Positions 9,741 through 18,408 of a DNA stretch of 64,000 nt are shown here, one piece after another; the stretch's first letter is position 1; every line of letters starts with the position of its first letter. Made by a program: the position numbers and the translations under genes. The stretch comes from Marinomonas sp. SBI8L (GTDB lineage Bacteria; Pseudomonadota; Gammaproteobacteria; Pseudomonadales; Marinomonadaceae). The notes beneath the pieces were generated by a model that worked only from the letters and a program-made list of their open reading frames with translations, was not told the DNA's origin and did no database searches. Where the stretch lies: contig NZ_JSEO01000007.1 of NCBI RefSeq assembly GCF_001624705.1, positions 186,001 through 250,000 on the forward strand. The letters run 5' to 3'.

Positions 9741-9950
9741 TTGTCAGATGTTAAAGAGGTGAGTGCGGAGCCTGAAATTAAATCACCCTGTATGTCTTTG
9801 TGTTGTCTAGATGATGAGGATGTCTGTATTGGCTGTCATCGCAGTGTTAAAGAAATTACTGCTTGGGGTCGCATGAAACACCAAGAGCGCAAAGAAACTA
9901 TGCAGAGAGTGGCTGAACGTGAGCAGGCTAGTGGTCGTATGATGCGTTAG
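9741..9950 (+). CDS. DUF1289 small Cys-rich protein
   Basis: A 69-residue protein with the DUF1289 pattern: SPCMSLCCLDDEDVCIGC followed by R-x2-EI-x-W and basic residues. The spaced cysteines suggest a metal or Fe-S site, but the family has no established function. It starts with TTG after a strong GAGGGGG ribosome site. It lies 54 bp downstream of the c-di-GMP gene with no terminator seen between, so it may be co-transcribed. Confidence 0.8.
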   Translation: MSDVKEVSAEPEIKSPCMSLCCLDDEDVCIGCHRSVKEITAWGRMKHQERKETMQRVAEREQASGRMMR

Positions 9951-10062
9951 CAAGCAAGTTGTAAACTTATAAAAGTAATAATCAAAGCTGAGATGGATTG
10001 TCTTGGCTTTTTTTTGTGCCTGATTTTAAGGGTTGTAAATTTCAGGTAGAAAACTACTGGAG

Positions 10063-10217
10063 ATTAATCGTTAGTTTTTTTCTCACCTTGTGCTTTGCTA
10101 ACGACTTAAGAGTGCGAAGCAGTAATTTTCAATTATGTTCTGTGGATTATAAAATTTAGGTAAAAAAAACCGATGATTACATCATTGGGCTTTTGTGTTT
10201 CTCAAAAACTATTAGTT
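10063..10217. repeat. Tandem repeat copy 1 (degenerate) of the EF-G2 gene tail plus terminator
   Basis: About 155 bp, nearly identical to 10218-10373. It begins with a copy of the last codons of the EF-G gene (TTAATCGTTAG-type, with tta stop) and ends with a decayed copy of its terminator hairpin (10163-10194, cgatgattacatcattggg). The two units differ at only a few positions. Confidence 0.85.
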
Positions 10218-10373
10218 ATTAACCGTTAGCTTTTTTCTCTCCTTGTGCTTTGCTAACGACTTAAGAGTGCGAAGCAGTAATTTTCAATTATGTTCTGTGG
10301 ATCATAAAATTTAGGCAAAAAAAACCCGATGATTACATCATCGGGTTTTTGTGTTTCTCAAAAACTATTAGTT
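10218..10373. repeat. Tandem repeat copy 2 of the EF-G2 gene tail plus terminator
   Basis: 156-bp unit starting attaaccgttagc. Its first 31 bases match the true 3' end of the EF-G gene (10375 onward) at 28 positions; it then runs through a unique stretch to the terminator. Inside the unit, gaagcagtaat is the reverse complement of attactgcttc in the coding end, as if a short inversion happened during duplication. Together with the gene end there are three copies in a row. Confidence 0.85.
10320..10350 (-). terminator. Terminator of the EF-G2 gene
   Basis: AAAAACCCGATGA, loop TTACA, TCATCGGGTTTTT: a perfect 13-bp stem with T-runs on both strands. It serves the EF-G gene and can also stop readthrough from the convergent DUF1289 gene. 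Confidence 0.85.
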
Positions 10374-10374
10374 A

Positions 10375-12459
10375 TTAACTGTTAGCTTTTTTCTCACGTT
10401 GTGCTTCGATTACTGCTTCAGAAACAGAGTTCGGGCAAGGAGAGTAGTGAGAGAACAGCATAGAGAACTGACCACGACCAGATGTCATAGTACGTAGTGT
10501 ACTGATGTAACCAAACATTTCTGATAGAGGTACGTCAGCTTTAATACGAACACCAGAAACGCCAGCGTTTTGATCTTTGATCATGCCACGACGACGGTTA
10601 AGGTCACCGATTACATCACCAACGTGATCATCAGGAGTGAATACGTCAACAGCCATGATAGGTTCGATCAACTGAGGACCTGCTTTTGGCATAGACTGGC
10701 GGAAAGCGCCTTTAGCAGCGATTTCGAAGGCAACAGCAGAGGAGTCAACTGCGTGGAAGCCACCGTCAAATAGTTCAACTTCAACGTCAAGAACAGGGAA
10801 GCCCGCTAGGGTACCTTCGTCCATCATAGACTTGAAGCCTTTTTCTACAGCTGGGAAGAATTCTTTTGGTACGTTACCACCAACAACAGAAGAGCTGAAT
10901 GTGAAACCAGTACCCACTTCACCTGGTTTGATGCGGTAGTCGATCTTACCGAACTGACCAGAACCACCAGATTGTTTCTTGTGAGTGTAGCTGTCTTCAA
11001 CTTGTTGTGTGATAGTTTCACGGTAAGCAACCTGAGGTTGACCAACAACTAGGTCTACACCGTAGGTACGCATTAGGATATCAACTTTGATATCTAGGTG
11101 AAGTTCACCCATACCACGTAGGATTGTCTCACCAGTTTCTTGGTCAGTTTCAACGCGGAATGTTGGATCTTCTGCAACCATTTTACCAATCGCAATACCC
11201 ATCTTCTCGTTACCACCTTTATCTTTAGGTGTTACGGCGATAGAGATTACTGGCTCAGGGAATACCATTGCTTCAAGTGTACAAGGGTGCTTAACGTCAC
11301 AAAGAGTATGACCAGTTTGAACGTTTTTCATACCAACGATAGCGATGATGTCACCCGCTTGCGCTGTGCTGATTTCGTTACGATCGTCAGCTTGCATTTC
11401 AACCATACGGCCGATACGTTCAGTTTTTCCTGTGAAGCTGTTAAGTACAGTATCACCTTTGTTAAGCACACCTGAGTATACACGTACGAAAGTTAGGGCA
11501 CCGAAACGGTCATCCATGATTTTGAATGCCAATGCGCGAAAAGGTTCGTCAGCAGATACAATTGCTTTCTCGCCGTTTGCATTACCTTCTTCGTCAGTAA
11601 GGTCTTGAGGCTCAACTTCAGTTGGGCTTGGTAGGTAATCAACAACCGCATCAAGAAGAATCTGCATACCTTTGTTCTTGAACGCAGAACCACAGTATGT
11701 AGGGAAGAAAGCAAGGTCACGTGTACCAGTACGGATACAACGCTTGATGTCTTCCATTGAAGGCTCTTCACCTTCCATGTATGCCATCATTAGGTCGTCG
11801 TCTTGTTCTACCGCAGTTTCGATCAACTGTTCACGGTAAGCTTCAACATCATCAACCATGTCAGCTGGAACGTCTTCGATTGAGTAGTTTTCTGGTTGTC
11901 CAGTTTCGTCCCAAACGTAAGCTTTACGAGTTAGAAGGTCAACAACACCAGTGAACTGATCTTCAGTACCGATAGGCAATACCATGATTAGTGGTGTTGC
12001 GCCTAGTACGTTACGTACTTGGTCAGTTACACGGTAGAAGTCAGCACCCAAACGGTCAAGTTTGTTTACGAAGATGATACGAGCAACTTCTGAATCGTTA
12101 GCATAACGCCAGTTAGTTTCAGACTGAGGCTCAACACCACCAGAACCACAGAATACACCGATACCGCCATCAAGCACTTTAAGAGAACGATATACTTCTA
12201 CTGTGAAGTCAACGTGCCCAGGTGTGTCGATAACGTTGAAACGGTGGTTTTTCCAGAAACAGCTTACTGCTGCAGACTGGATGGTAATACCACGTTCAGC
12301 TTCTTGAGTCATGAAGTCAGTTGTAGATTCGCCTTCATGTACTTCACCGATCTTGTGGATCATACCGGTAAGTTTAAGAATACGTTCTGTTGTAGTTGTT
12401 TTACCCGCGTCAACGTGAGCAAAAATACCAATGTTTCTGTAGTGCGATAAGTCAGCCAT
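10375..12459 (-). CDS. fusA2: Elongation factor G, second type (EF-G2)
   Basis: A 694-residue translational GTPase expected to catalyse ribosomal translocation or act in recycling. It has the P-loop [12 protein letters not shown], switch [10 protein letters not shown] and NKLDR. The [17 protein letters not shown] region, [20 protein letters not shown] and the late HYSPCPNSV end match the EF-G2 group of Vibrio and Pseudomonas (fusA2/fusB) rather than the str-operon EF-G. It lies alone, without rpsL, rpsG or tuf, which also indicates the second paralogue. Codon use looks strongly biased, as in a highly expressed gene. Its 3' end is copied twice downstream. Confidence 0.88.
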   Translation of the reverse strand: MADLSHYRNIGIFAHVDAGKTTTTERILKLTGMIHKIGEVHEGESTTDFMTQEAERGITIQSAAVSCFWKNHRFNVIDTPGHVDFTVEVYRSLKVLDGGIGVFCGSGGVEPQSETNWRYANDSEVARIIFVNKLDRLGADFYRVTDQVRNVLGATPLIMVLPIGTEDQFTGVVDLLTRKAYVWDETGQPENYSIEDVPADMVDDVEAYREQLIETAVEQDDDLMMAYMEGEEPSMEDIKRCIRTGTRDLAFFPTYCGSAFKNKGMQILLDAVVDYLPSPTEVEPQDLTDEEGNANGEKAIVSADEPFRALAFKIMDDRFGALTFVRVYSGVLNKGDTVLNSFTGKTERIGRMVEMQADDRNEISTAQAGDIIAIVGMKNVQTGHTLCDVKHPCTLEAMVFPEPVISIAVTPKDKGGNEKMGIAIGKMVAEDPTFRVETDQETGETILRGMGELHLDIKVDILMRTYGVDLVVGQPQVAYRETITQQVEDSYTHKKQSGGSGQFGKIDYRIKPGEVGTGFTFSSSVVGGNVPKEFFPAVEKGFKSMMDEGTLAGFPVLDVEVELFDGGFHAVDSSAVAFEIAAKGAFRQSMPKAGPQLIEPIMAVDVFTPDDHVGDVIGDLNRRRGMIKDQNAGVSGVRIKADVPLSEMFGYISTLRTMTSGRGQFSMLFSHYSPCPNSVSEAVIEAQREKKANS

Positions 12460-12604
12460 TACATTACTCTAATATATAAGGTTTGGACGAAAAATTTTCG
12501 CGCAAGTATACAGGATAAATAGTCAGCATTAGAAGGGCATAAGCATAGTTAATTTTGTATTAGTTGCTATCTTAGCCATGTAAATACTAATAAGAGGGGA
12601 GAAT

Positions 12605-12623
12605 AGCCCCAATTTTAGGGGCT
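12605..12623. terminator. Possible terminator hairpin after the glycosyltransferase
   Basis: AGCCCC, loop AATTTTA, GGGGCT. It lies downstream of the minus-strand glycosyltransferase and upstream of the EF-G gene. The T-run is poor, so this is a weak call. Confidence 0.4.
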
Positions 12624-12678
12624 TTGACTGTAAGTGTGATTTTTTGAAACCTATAAAAAAAAGCAAATTACAGTGCAT

Positions 12679-13908
12679 TTATCCTTTGTTTTTTGCCTCA
12701 ATCCACTGCGACATATACTGAGTGCTCTTCAAACTATGGTGTCTCACCATTAATCCCATGAAATTTTGTTGGCGATTCTGTGTTTGATTAGCTTTTGAAT
12801 CAATAAGTCGTTCAATAAATTTCTGTTGCCATTCATTTTTATGATAAAAGCGGTTGAGTATCTGGATAGCTTTGTTTTGGTTTGCCTTCCAGCTTGGCTC
12901 ATCTTGATAAAGTGATACAGCGGACTGAATAAATTCATCCATGTCGTCAGAAATAACACCATTCCAAGCAAAGTCTCCATGCATGGCTTCAGCACCTATC
13001 GATGTGGTGATGCTTGAGGTGCCATTTTGCATTGCTTCAACTAATTTACCTTTGATACCAGCACCAAACCGAATGGGAGCTAAGCATACTCTGGCATTTT
13101 GCATCACCTGATTGGCATCTTTAGCCCAGCCTTTAATTAAGAAGCCTTGTTTTTCATTATGAAGCTGGGTGGCTTTAGGTGGTGGGTAGGCGCCATAAAC
13201 ATGAAGCTGTGCTTGAGGGAGCTGCTTGCGTATTTTTGGCCAAATTTCAGTTTTAAGCTGTAATACAGCATCCCAATTAGGTTCGTGACGAAAATTACCT
13301 ATGCTAATAAAATGCGCCCTTTCTTCGAAAGAGGGGAGTGAATCCAGTTTTGTTTGATCAACCTTCTCTAGCATAAAAGGAAGGTGCATAAGTTGGTAGG
13401 CTGGGACATTGAACTTGTCTTGTAGCAGCTGATACTCATACTCAGAAATCATAAGCGTTAAATCACTGCGTAATATGGCTGCAATTTCTCTAATGCCTAG
13501 ATCTGAGTGCATATCGCTAAGTTGAAAATTTTGACCTGATTTAACCGCTTTATGTCTAGCGCTTCTGAGGCTATGAAGATCTTCGGTATTAAGTACGCGT
13601 AAAGCGTTAGGGCAATGCTTTTCAACTCGCCATGCAAACTGCTCTTCCATCATAAAACGATCAAAAATCACTATGTCTGGATTTAACGAGATAATATAGT
13701 CATCAAAACTAGACTGATTAAGTTCTATTTGACTGGTACTTATCCCCATTTCACCAAGGTTAACCATATGTTCTGTCGTTTGTGCAGGGGTTGCGAAATG
13801 AACTGAAAAGCTTGCGCTCTGTAAGCTTTCGATGAGTTGCATCATGCGTGAGCCAGCAGCGGATGAATTTGGTTCTGGCCAGACATAACCAATAATTAAT
13901 ATTTGCAA
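12679..13908 (-). CDS. Glycosyltransferase (GT4-like)
   Basis: A 409-residue GT-B-type glycosyltransferase. The N-terminal domain starts with LIIGYVWPEPNSSAAGSRM, a usual donor/acceptor loop. The C-terminal Glyco_trans_1_4-like domain shows FISIGNFRHEPNWDAV, the typical GWAKD, and PIRFGAGIKGKLVEAM with the conserved glycine loop and Glu near residue 300. It is probably cytosolic and would add a sugar to a polysaccharide or lipid-linked acceptor. No other surface-polysaccharide genes are nearby, so the product is unknown. The start ATG is the first residue of the conserved beta strand. Confidence 0.75.
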   Translation of the reverse strand: MQILIIGYVWPEPNSSAAGSRMMQLIESLQSASFSVHFATPAQTTEHMVNLGEMGISTSQIELNQSSFDDYIISLNPDIVIFDRFMMEEQFAWRVEKHCPNALRVLNTEDLHSLRSARHKAVKSGQNFQLSDMHSDLGIREIAAILRSDLTLMISEYEYQLLQDKFNVPAYQLMHLPFMLEKVDQTKLDSLPSFEERAHFISIGNFRHEPNWDAVLQLKTEIWPKIRKQLPQAQLHVYGAYPPPKATQLHNEKQGFLIKGWAKDANQVMQNARVCLAPIRFGAGIKGKLVEAMQNGTSSITTSIGAEAMHGDFAWNGVISDDMDEFIQSAVSLYQDEPSWKANQNKAIQILNRFYHKNEWQQKFIERLIDSKANQTQNRQQNFMGLMVRHHSLKSTQYMSQWIEAKNKG

Positions 13909-14023
13909 AGGAATACTCTTAATTTCTATCGGATCGAATTAGGTTTAGAGGTGAAGAGCTATGGTAAAACTTTCAATCAAGACAATATAGTAAAAGTATT
14001 CCTTAAACCCCTTGTTGCTTTGT

Positions 14024-14737
14024 TTACCATTTAAAGTTGGGTGCTTTTTCAGGGGGCGTTAAAAAAGACAAATCAAAGTAATATTCACTAGGATTATCTT
14101 TTTTGATCAGAATGGTGACTTCTTTATCTTCCAGCATATCGCTAGGGTCGAATAATAAGTAATCACTTTTAAATATATGTAATGCGGTGGCATTTGGATT
14201 TAACCATTCCGTATAAATTCGATATGGTTTTTTTCCTTTACATTCATGTTCTGGGTTTATTTCGACGCTTCTTAAGACTGTTTTAATTTTAACTCCATGG
14301 TTTTGTAAATAGCGTACTTTTCGCTGTTTCTTAAAATCTTTCAAGTGAATAAGAATAAAGCAGAGTATTAAGGCGCTACCAAGATCAGCAAGAATGCTGA
14401 AGGGAGATGTAAAGCTTGGGGTGGGTTTTAAAATGGCTCTGCCTGGTTCAGACTCACTATAAATGACAGCAATAGACTGCCCTTGTTGTAACGGCTGGGT
14501 ACTTTGAGGTGAGCTTAGGTGAAGCTCAATTTCTTGATTCCACAGGGTTTTGAAAGAAACAATTAAATCTTGTTTAAAGGCATTATCCTGTGAAGAGCTT
14601 GGTTGAACAACATGTCCACTGGCTTCTTGGCTATCTTTGAAAGGGTGCTGGGATTGATAAAACAAGATACTTGCGATTAAAAGTAAAAAAAGGCCTATGG
14701 TTAAAATAATATATTTAGCGTGTTCTAATTTATCCAT
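14024..14737 (-). CDS. Membrane protein with DUF3592-like features
   Basis: A 237-residue protein with a membrane segment at about residues 9-28 (ILTIGLFLLLIASILF), an extracytoplasmic middle region, a second segment near residue 125 (ILADLGSALILCFILIHL) and a cytoplasmic C-terminal domain. The two-segment layout, with talk of 'I-x-Y-x-E-x-x-P-G-R-A' before the second segment, resembles DUF3592 proteins, whose function is unknown. The ATG at 14737 has AAGGGA eight bases upstream; a longer frame from 14767 lacks a ribosome site. The glycosyltransferase follows on the same strand after 115 bp. Confidence 0.55.
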   Translation of the reverse strand: MDKLEHAKYIILTIGLFLLLIASILFYQSQHPFKDSQEASGHVVQPSSSQDNAFKQDLIVSFKTLWNQEIELHLSSPQSTQPLQQGQSIAVIYSESEPGRAILKPTPSFTSPFSILADLGSALILCFILIHLKDFKKQRKVRYLQNHGVKIKTVLRSVEINPEHECKGKKPYRIYTEWLNPNATALHIFKSDYLLFDPSDMLEDKEVTILIKKDNPSEYYFDLSFLTPPEKAPNFKW

Positions 14738-15060
14738 TTGATACTTCCCTTCATCGTTTAACGCCATAAATCATTCACAGCTGTTTGTCTAAATTGGAGA
14801 AAACTTCTTTAGGTAAATTCTTAATCTAATTAGCAGAATACGTTATTTAACAGAGTGCTTAACAGAAAGTTTTTATTGTTTTTTGTTATGCGTTTGTACA
14901 AAAAGTGAGGCCTATTTGAGCCTAATTTAAAAGGAGTTAATAAGGTTTTTATGAGGCTGACTCAATAATGATAGGAGGGAGCTATCTAGGAAGTTGGTTA
15001 TGGATGTCAGTGCACCCTAAGGGGAAAGGTGCACTTTATTTAGAATAATATTGAGTGTGA
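14738..15060. other. Intergenic region with one inverted repeat
   Basis: AT-rich, no convincing gene. It contains AGTGCACC (15009-15016) facing GGTGCACT (15028-15035), an 8-bp stem followed on the plus strand by TTTATTT. It lies just downstream of fpr on the minus strand and may act as its terminator, although the T-tract is on the other strand. Confidence 0.4.
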
Positions 15061-15837
15061 TTACTTTTCGACAAAAGCTCTTTCAATCACATAATCACCT
15101 GCTTCACCAATACGCGGAGAAATTTTAAACCCTCTCTCATCAAGAAGTTCTCGACATTCAGCTAGCATGGATTGGTTGCCGCATATCATGACTCTATCTG
15201 TTGCTGGATTCATTGGTGGAAGCCCTAGGTCACGACAAAGTTTGTCCGTCCTAATAAGTTCAGTCACGCGGCCTTCATGTTTATAGCTTTCTCTTGTCAC
15301 TGTTGGGTAATAGCTAAGCTTTTCTTTAATTTCTTCACCTAGATATTCGTTGTCAGGCAGCTCATTTTCAATAAAGTCTTGATAGGCTAAATCAGCGATA
15401 TGTCTGGTGCCGTGAACTAAGATGACTCTGTCAAAACGCTCGTACACTTCTGGGTCTTGAATAACACTCATAAAGGCGGCTAAACCTGTTCCTGTTGCAA
15501 GTAAAAAAAGGTTTTTACCGGGTAAGAGGTCATCGACAATGAGGCTGCCAGTTGCTTTTCCCCCTAGAATGATATTTTCACCCACTTGAATATTCTGCAG
15601 TCTTGAAGTGAGGGCACCATCGGCCACTTTAATGCTAAAAAATTCGAGCTCGTCAGCATAATTAGGGCTGGCGATACTATAAGCCCTCAATAAAGGTTTG
15701 GCGTCGACTTCAAGTCCTATCATCACGAATTGGCCATTCTTAAATCTAAAGCCTGGGTCTCGCGTGGTTTTAAAGCTGAATAACCCATCATTCCAATGAT
15801 GGACTTGAGTGACTTGTGCTGTACTTAAACTGGCCAT
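15061..15837 (-). CDS. fpr: Ferredoxin/flavodoxin--NADP+ reductase
   Basis: FAD enzyme moving electrons between NADPH and ferredoxin or flavodoxin, important in oxidative stress and Fe-S repair. The FAD-binding motif RAYSIAS, GTGLAAFMSV for NADP, and MICGNQSML are visible. The C-terminus ends in AFVEK, as in the Pseudomonas-type bacterial FNR. With the ATG at 15837 (GGAG six bases upstream) the protein is 258 residues, the usual size for that group; an in-frame ATG four codons earlier contains that ribosome site and is less likely. The LysR-type finR gene that flanks fpr in Pseudomonas is absent here; msrB lies divergently. Confidence 0.9.
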   Translation of the reverse strand: MASLSTAQVTQVHHWNDGLFSFKTTRDPGFRFKNGQFVMIGLEVDAKPLLRAYSIASPNYADELEFFSIKVADGALTSRLQNIQVGENIILGGKATGSLIVDDLLPGKNLFLLATGTGLAAFMSVIQDPEVYERFDRVILVHGTRHIADLAYQDFIENELPDNEYLGEEIKEKLSYYPTVTRESYKHEGRVTELIRTDKLCRDLGLPPMNPATDRVMICGNQSMLAECRELLDERGFKISPRIGEAGDYVIERAFVEK

Positions 15838-15940
15838 GGTTGGCTCCATATAATTATCTAATGATAAGACTATAAGGCGAGGGGAGGATAAAATCTTATG
15901 GATTCTGGTGATTATTTATATAGGTATTATTTATGGTTTT

Positions 15941-15968
15941 TTGGTTATTGTTTTGTTTTTGTTATAAT
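15941..15968 (+). promoter_or_regulatory. Candidate sigma-70 promoter for msrB
   Basis: TTGGTT, a 16-bp spacer and a perfect TATAAT at 15963-15968. This would give a leader of about 165 bases before msrB. The stretch 15838-16141 otherwise holds only AT-rich DNA and a weak ccttttaaagg symmetry. Confidence 0.45.
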
Positions 15969-16141
15969 GAGAATAACTATCTATATAGCTAAAACCACAG
16001 GCCTTAAAGTAAAAATCCTTTTAAAGGGGAATCTATAGGACCCCAATAATAATTACCCCTTTTGTAATATAATAAAGAACTAAACCACGTTTGTTCAATC
16101 CAACCTGTTTTAGGCAAATATTTATTGAGAGAGAAAGTTTG

Positions 16142-16516
16142 ATGACTAAGCCCCTTAACCCTTTAAATGCCGCAGAGCAACATGTCATTCTTCATAAAGG
16201 AACAGAGAGACCTTTTACTGGAGAGTATACAGACACAACCGCAGAGGGGGTTTATCTTTGCCGCCAATGTGATGCGCCTTTATTTTATTCAGAGCATAAA
16301 TTCTTATCTCATTGTGGTTGGCCAAGTTTTGATGATGAGATTGAAGGTGCAATTAAACAGCTACCTGATGCAGATGGAAGACGTGTCGAAATTGTTTGTG
16401 CTAAGTGTGATGGTCATCTTGGGCATGTGTTTGAAGGTGAGGGATTAACCACTAAAAACCTTAGACATTGCGTTAACTCAATTTCAATGAAATTAGTAAC
16501 AAGAGATGCTACTTAA
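16142..16516 (+). CDS. msrB: Peptide-methionine (R)-S-oxide reductase
   Basis: Repairs the R-sulfoxide form of oxidised methionine. The zinc-binding pairs CRQC and CAKC are present, as are HCGWPSF, GHLGHVF and the catalytic cysteine in RHCVNS. With the ATG at 16142 the protein is 124 residues, and GAGAGA lies upstream; a longer frame reaching to 16091 adds 17 residues unlike the family. It is divergent from fpr, so two oxidative-stress genes share one intergenic region. The zincin gene follows after 23 bp and is probably co-transcribed. Confidence 0.92.
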   Translation: MTKPLNPLNAAEQHVILHKGTERPFTGEYTDTTAEGVYLCRQCDAPLFYSEHKFLSHCGWPSFDDEIEGAIKQLPDADGRRVEIVCAKCDGHLGHVFEGEGLTTKNLRHCVNSISMKLVTRDAT

Positions 16517-16539
16517 GTCACTTTTATATTGGTTTTTAC

Positions 16540-17373
16540 ATGTCTAAAGCACATTTGTTTTATCGATTTGGCCAACCTGAATTGAATAAAAAGTTGGATG
16601 AAACTGATATAAGCTTTGTTGATATTCGTAAGCGTTTTAATTTTCGCTCTATTCAATTAGGGCGATGGGTAACACCTGAAGAGCAAAAGCGAGCAGCCCA
16701 CGCTTTTTATCATGCACTAGTGACTTTAATGAAAATATTGCAAGCGCCTGAAAACCTTATTTCATTGCGAGCAAGTCTATCATTACAGTACGGTAGAGGT
16801 GGTCGTCCTGGTGTTGCCGCCCATTACTCGCCCCACGAAAGGTGTTTTTCTTTAGCTAAAAATGCAGGTCCAGGTAGCATAGCGCATGAATGGTTCCATG
16901 CTCTTGATCATTACTTGGGGTCTCAAGCATTTCAGACATTACCCAGTTTTGACCAAGGTCTGAACTATCAATCAAAGGCTTTGTTTGCTTCCAAAGCTTG
17001 GCTTCTAGATGCGCCTATGCGTCGACATCCTTTAAATGATTTGTTATCGAACTGTTTTAAGGCCATTTTACTAGATGAAAGCGGCCATGCGGCAAGTCAG
17101 CTTGTACAAAACTCCAACCTTATTGATAAAAAGTTAAATCAACTTTATTACAGTTTGCCCGAAGAATTATGTGCAAGAGCATTCGAAGCTTTTGTTGAGG
17201 ATGCAGGTTTAGCAGACGCAAGTTTAATTAATTCTTTTCTGGTGAAAGGAAGCCGCCATTCAGAAGAAGCAAGGTTAGGCCTTTATCCAGAAGGTGAGCA
17301 TAGGTATAAGATTAACCAAGCTTTTACCGAATACTTTGAATTATTAGGTGCCTACTTAAACAGCGGGCTTTGA
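16540..17373 (+). CDS. LPD1-like putative zinc metallopeptidase (CLCA_X-type protein)
   Basis: A 277-residue protein of unknown role. The centre reads LSLQYGRGGRPGVAAHY, then SLAKNAGPGSIAHEWFHALDHYLG. This matches the LPD1 pattern (large polyvalent protein-associated domain 1), where HExxH and the downstream D suggest a zincin active site. No signal peptide is visible, so it is probably cytosolic. Later segments PEELCARAFEAFVED and YKINQAFTEYFELL resemble the C-terminal part of the same domain, with a possible third metal ligand at E of ARAFEAF. It directly follows msrB. Peptidase activity is inferred, not known. Confidence 0.65.
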   Translation: MSKAHLFYRFGQPELNKKLDETDISFVDIRKRFNFRSIQLGRWVTPEEQKRAAHAFYHALVTLMKILQAPENLISLRASLSLQYGRGGRPGVAAHYSPHERCFSLAKNAGPGSIAHEWFHALDHYLGSQAFQTLPSFDQGLNYQSKALFASKAWLLDAPMRRHPLNDLLSNCFKAILLDESGHAASQLVQNSNLIDKKLNQLYYSLPEELCARAFEAFVEDAGLADASLINSFLVKGSRHSEEARLGLYPEGEHRYKINQAFTEYFELLGAYLNSGL

Positions 17374-17391
17374 GTAGTGTTTTAAGTCTGT

Positions 17392-18294
17392 TTACTTGTT
17401 TACTTGTATTTCGCTTTGTAGCCAGTGATAAAACTGCTGTACATGATCATTTTGTTGACGGTAGCTAGGTACTAAAAAATAAAAACCATAGCTACTTTTG
17501 TATTCAGCCTCTAACACATTAACCAACTCACCTTTTTTTATAAATTCAGTGGCCAAAAAGTTTGGAACAAGGGCGATTCCTTGTTTTTGCTTAGCTGCCT
17601 CTAAAGACATAAAGAAATGCTCAAAACCATGATGGAAATTGGGTGCTTCTTGTGGTTTCCCTCCTTCTAATACGCTGCTTAAAAACTGTGACCATAATTG
17701 AGGTCTAGTGGTTTGCATTAGTAATGGGTGTTTTAGAATGTCCTGAGCTTGATTTATGGGTGTTTGAGATAATAAGTCAGGGTGAATAACAGGAATGAGT
17801 ACTTCTTCTGCCAAAAGTGTTGAGTTTTCATGGCTTAAAGAAAGCGGTAAACAGCGAATTGCTATGTCAGCACTTGCTTGGTGAAATTGAAAAGCACCAT
17901 CTCCTGATACCATATTTAGTCGTAAATTAGGTAAGGCCTCACTGAGCCTTTTTAAGCGAGGTATTAGCCATAGATGGCTTAAAGAGGGAATGATATTTAG
18001 CTTTAAACTATGATTGTTGGTTTCTAGTTGTTGTAAATTTGCTGTAGAACTTTGGATCTGTTCTAGGGCTGACATAATAGTGGGTAAATATTGTTTACCT
18101 GCTTTAGTTAAAGCAAGGCCTGTTGTTGTTCGGTCGAATAAGGCTAGCTGAAGATGTTCTTCTAAGGACTTAATCTGCTTACTGATTGCCCCTTGGGTAA
18201 CACAAAGTTCCGCAGCGGCTTTAGAAAAACTTAATTTACGTGCCGCCACTTCGAAGGCTTTTAATGCATTTAGTGGGGGGAGTTTATTTGGCAC
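17392..18294 (-). CDS. LysR-family regulator, GcvA-like
   Basis: A 300-residue transcription factor. The N-terminal winged helix-turn-helix (LNALKAFEVAARKLSFSKAAAELCVTQGAISKQI) is of the GcvA subgroup; the rest is a LysR effector-binding domain. It is divergent from the aminotransferase/BKACE/TRAP operon with 114 bp between, and TCTCATAGGGTCTGAGA in that gap is a fitting T-N11-A operator. It most likely controls that operon in response to the substrate or a pathway intermediate. Confidence 0.85.
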   Translation of the reverse strand: MPNKLPPLNALKAFEVAARKLSFSKAAAELCVTQGAISKQIKSLEEHLQLALFDRTTTGLALTKAGKQYLPTIMSALEQIQSSTANLQQLETNNHSLKLNIIPSLSHLWLIPRLKRLSEALPNLRLNMVSGDGAFQFHQASADIAIRCLPLSLSHENSTLLAEEVLIPVIHPDLLSQTPINQAQDILKHPLLMQTTRPQLWSQFLSSVLEGGKPQEAPNFHHGFEHFFMSLEAAKQKQGIALVPNFLATEFIKKGELVNVLEAEYKSSYGFYFLVPSYRQQNDHVQQFYHWLQSEIQVNK

Positions 18295-18313
18295 AACTTA
18301 CCTCATTACTTTT

Positions 18314-18330
18314 TCTCATAGGGTCTGAGA
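18314..18330. promoter_or_regulatory. Candidate LysR operator
   Basis: TCTCATAGGGTCTGAGA has 5-bp inverted arms and contains the T-N11-A motif of LysR regulators. It sits 20 bp from the regulator start and 79 bp from the operon start. Confidence 0.5.
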
Positions 18331-18408
18331 ATATATCGTTTGTCGGTGAGGGTAAAGACATCATAAATTAAGTTTCTTCTTGATAATGATAAAGATACCT
18401 ACACCACA

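Noticed and set aside
11140-11475. Long frame opposite the EF-G2 gene
   Set aside because: It is a shadow of the strongly biased codons of the real gene, with no ribosome site and unlikely composition.
15960-15990. Fur-box-like sequence near the msrB promoter (aatgagaataactatct)
   Set aside because: The match to the Fur consensus is poor and neither fpr nor msrB needs iron control to explain the context.
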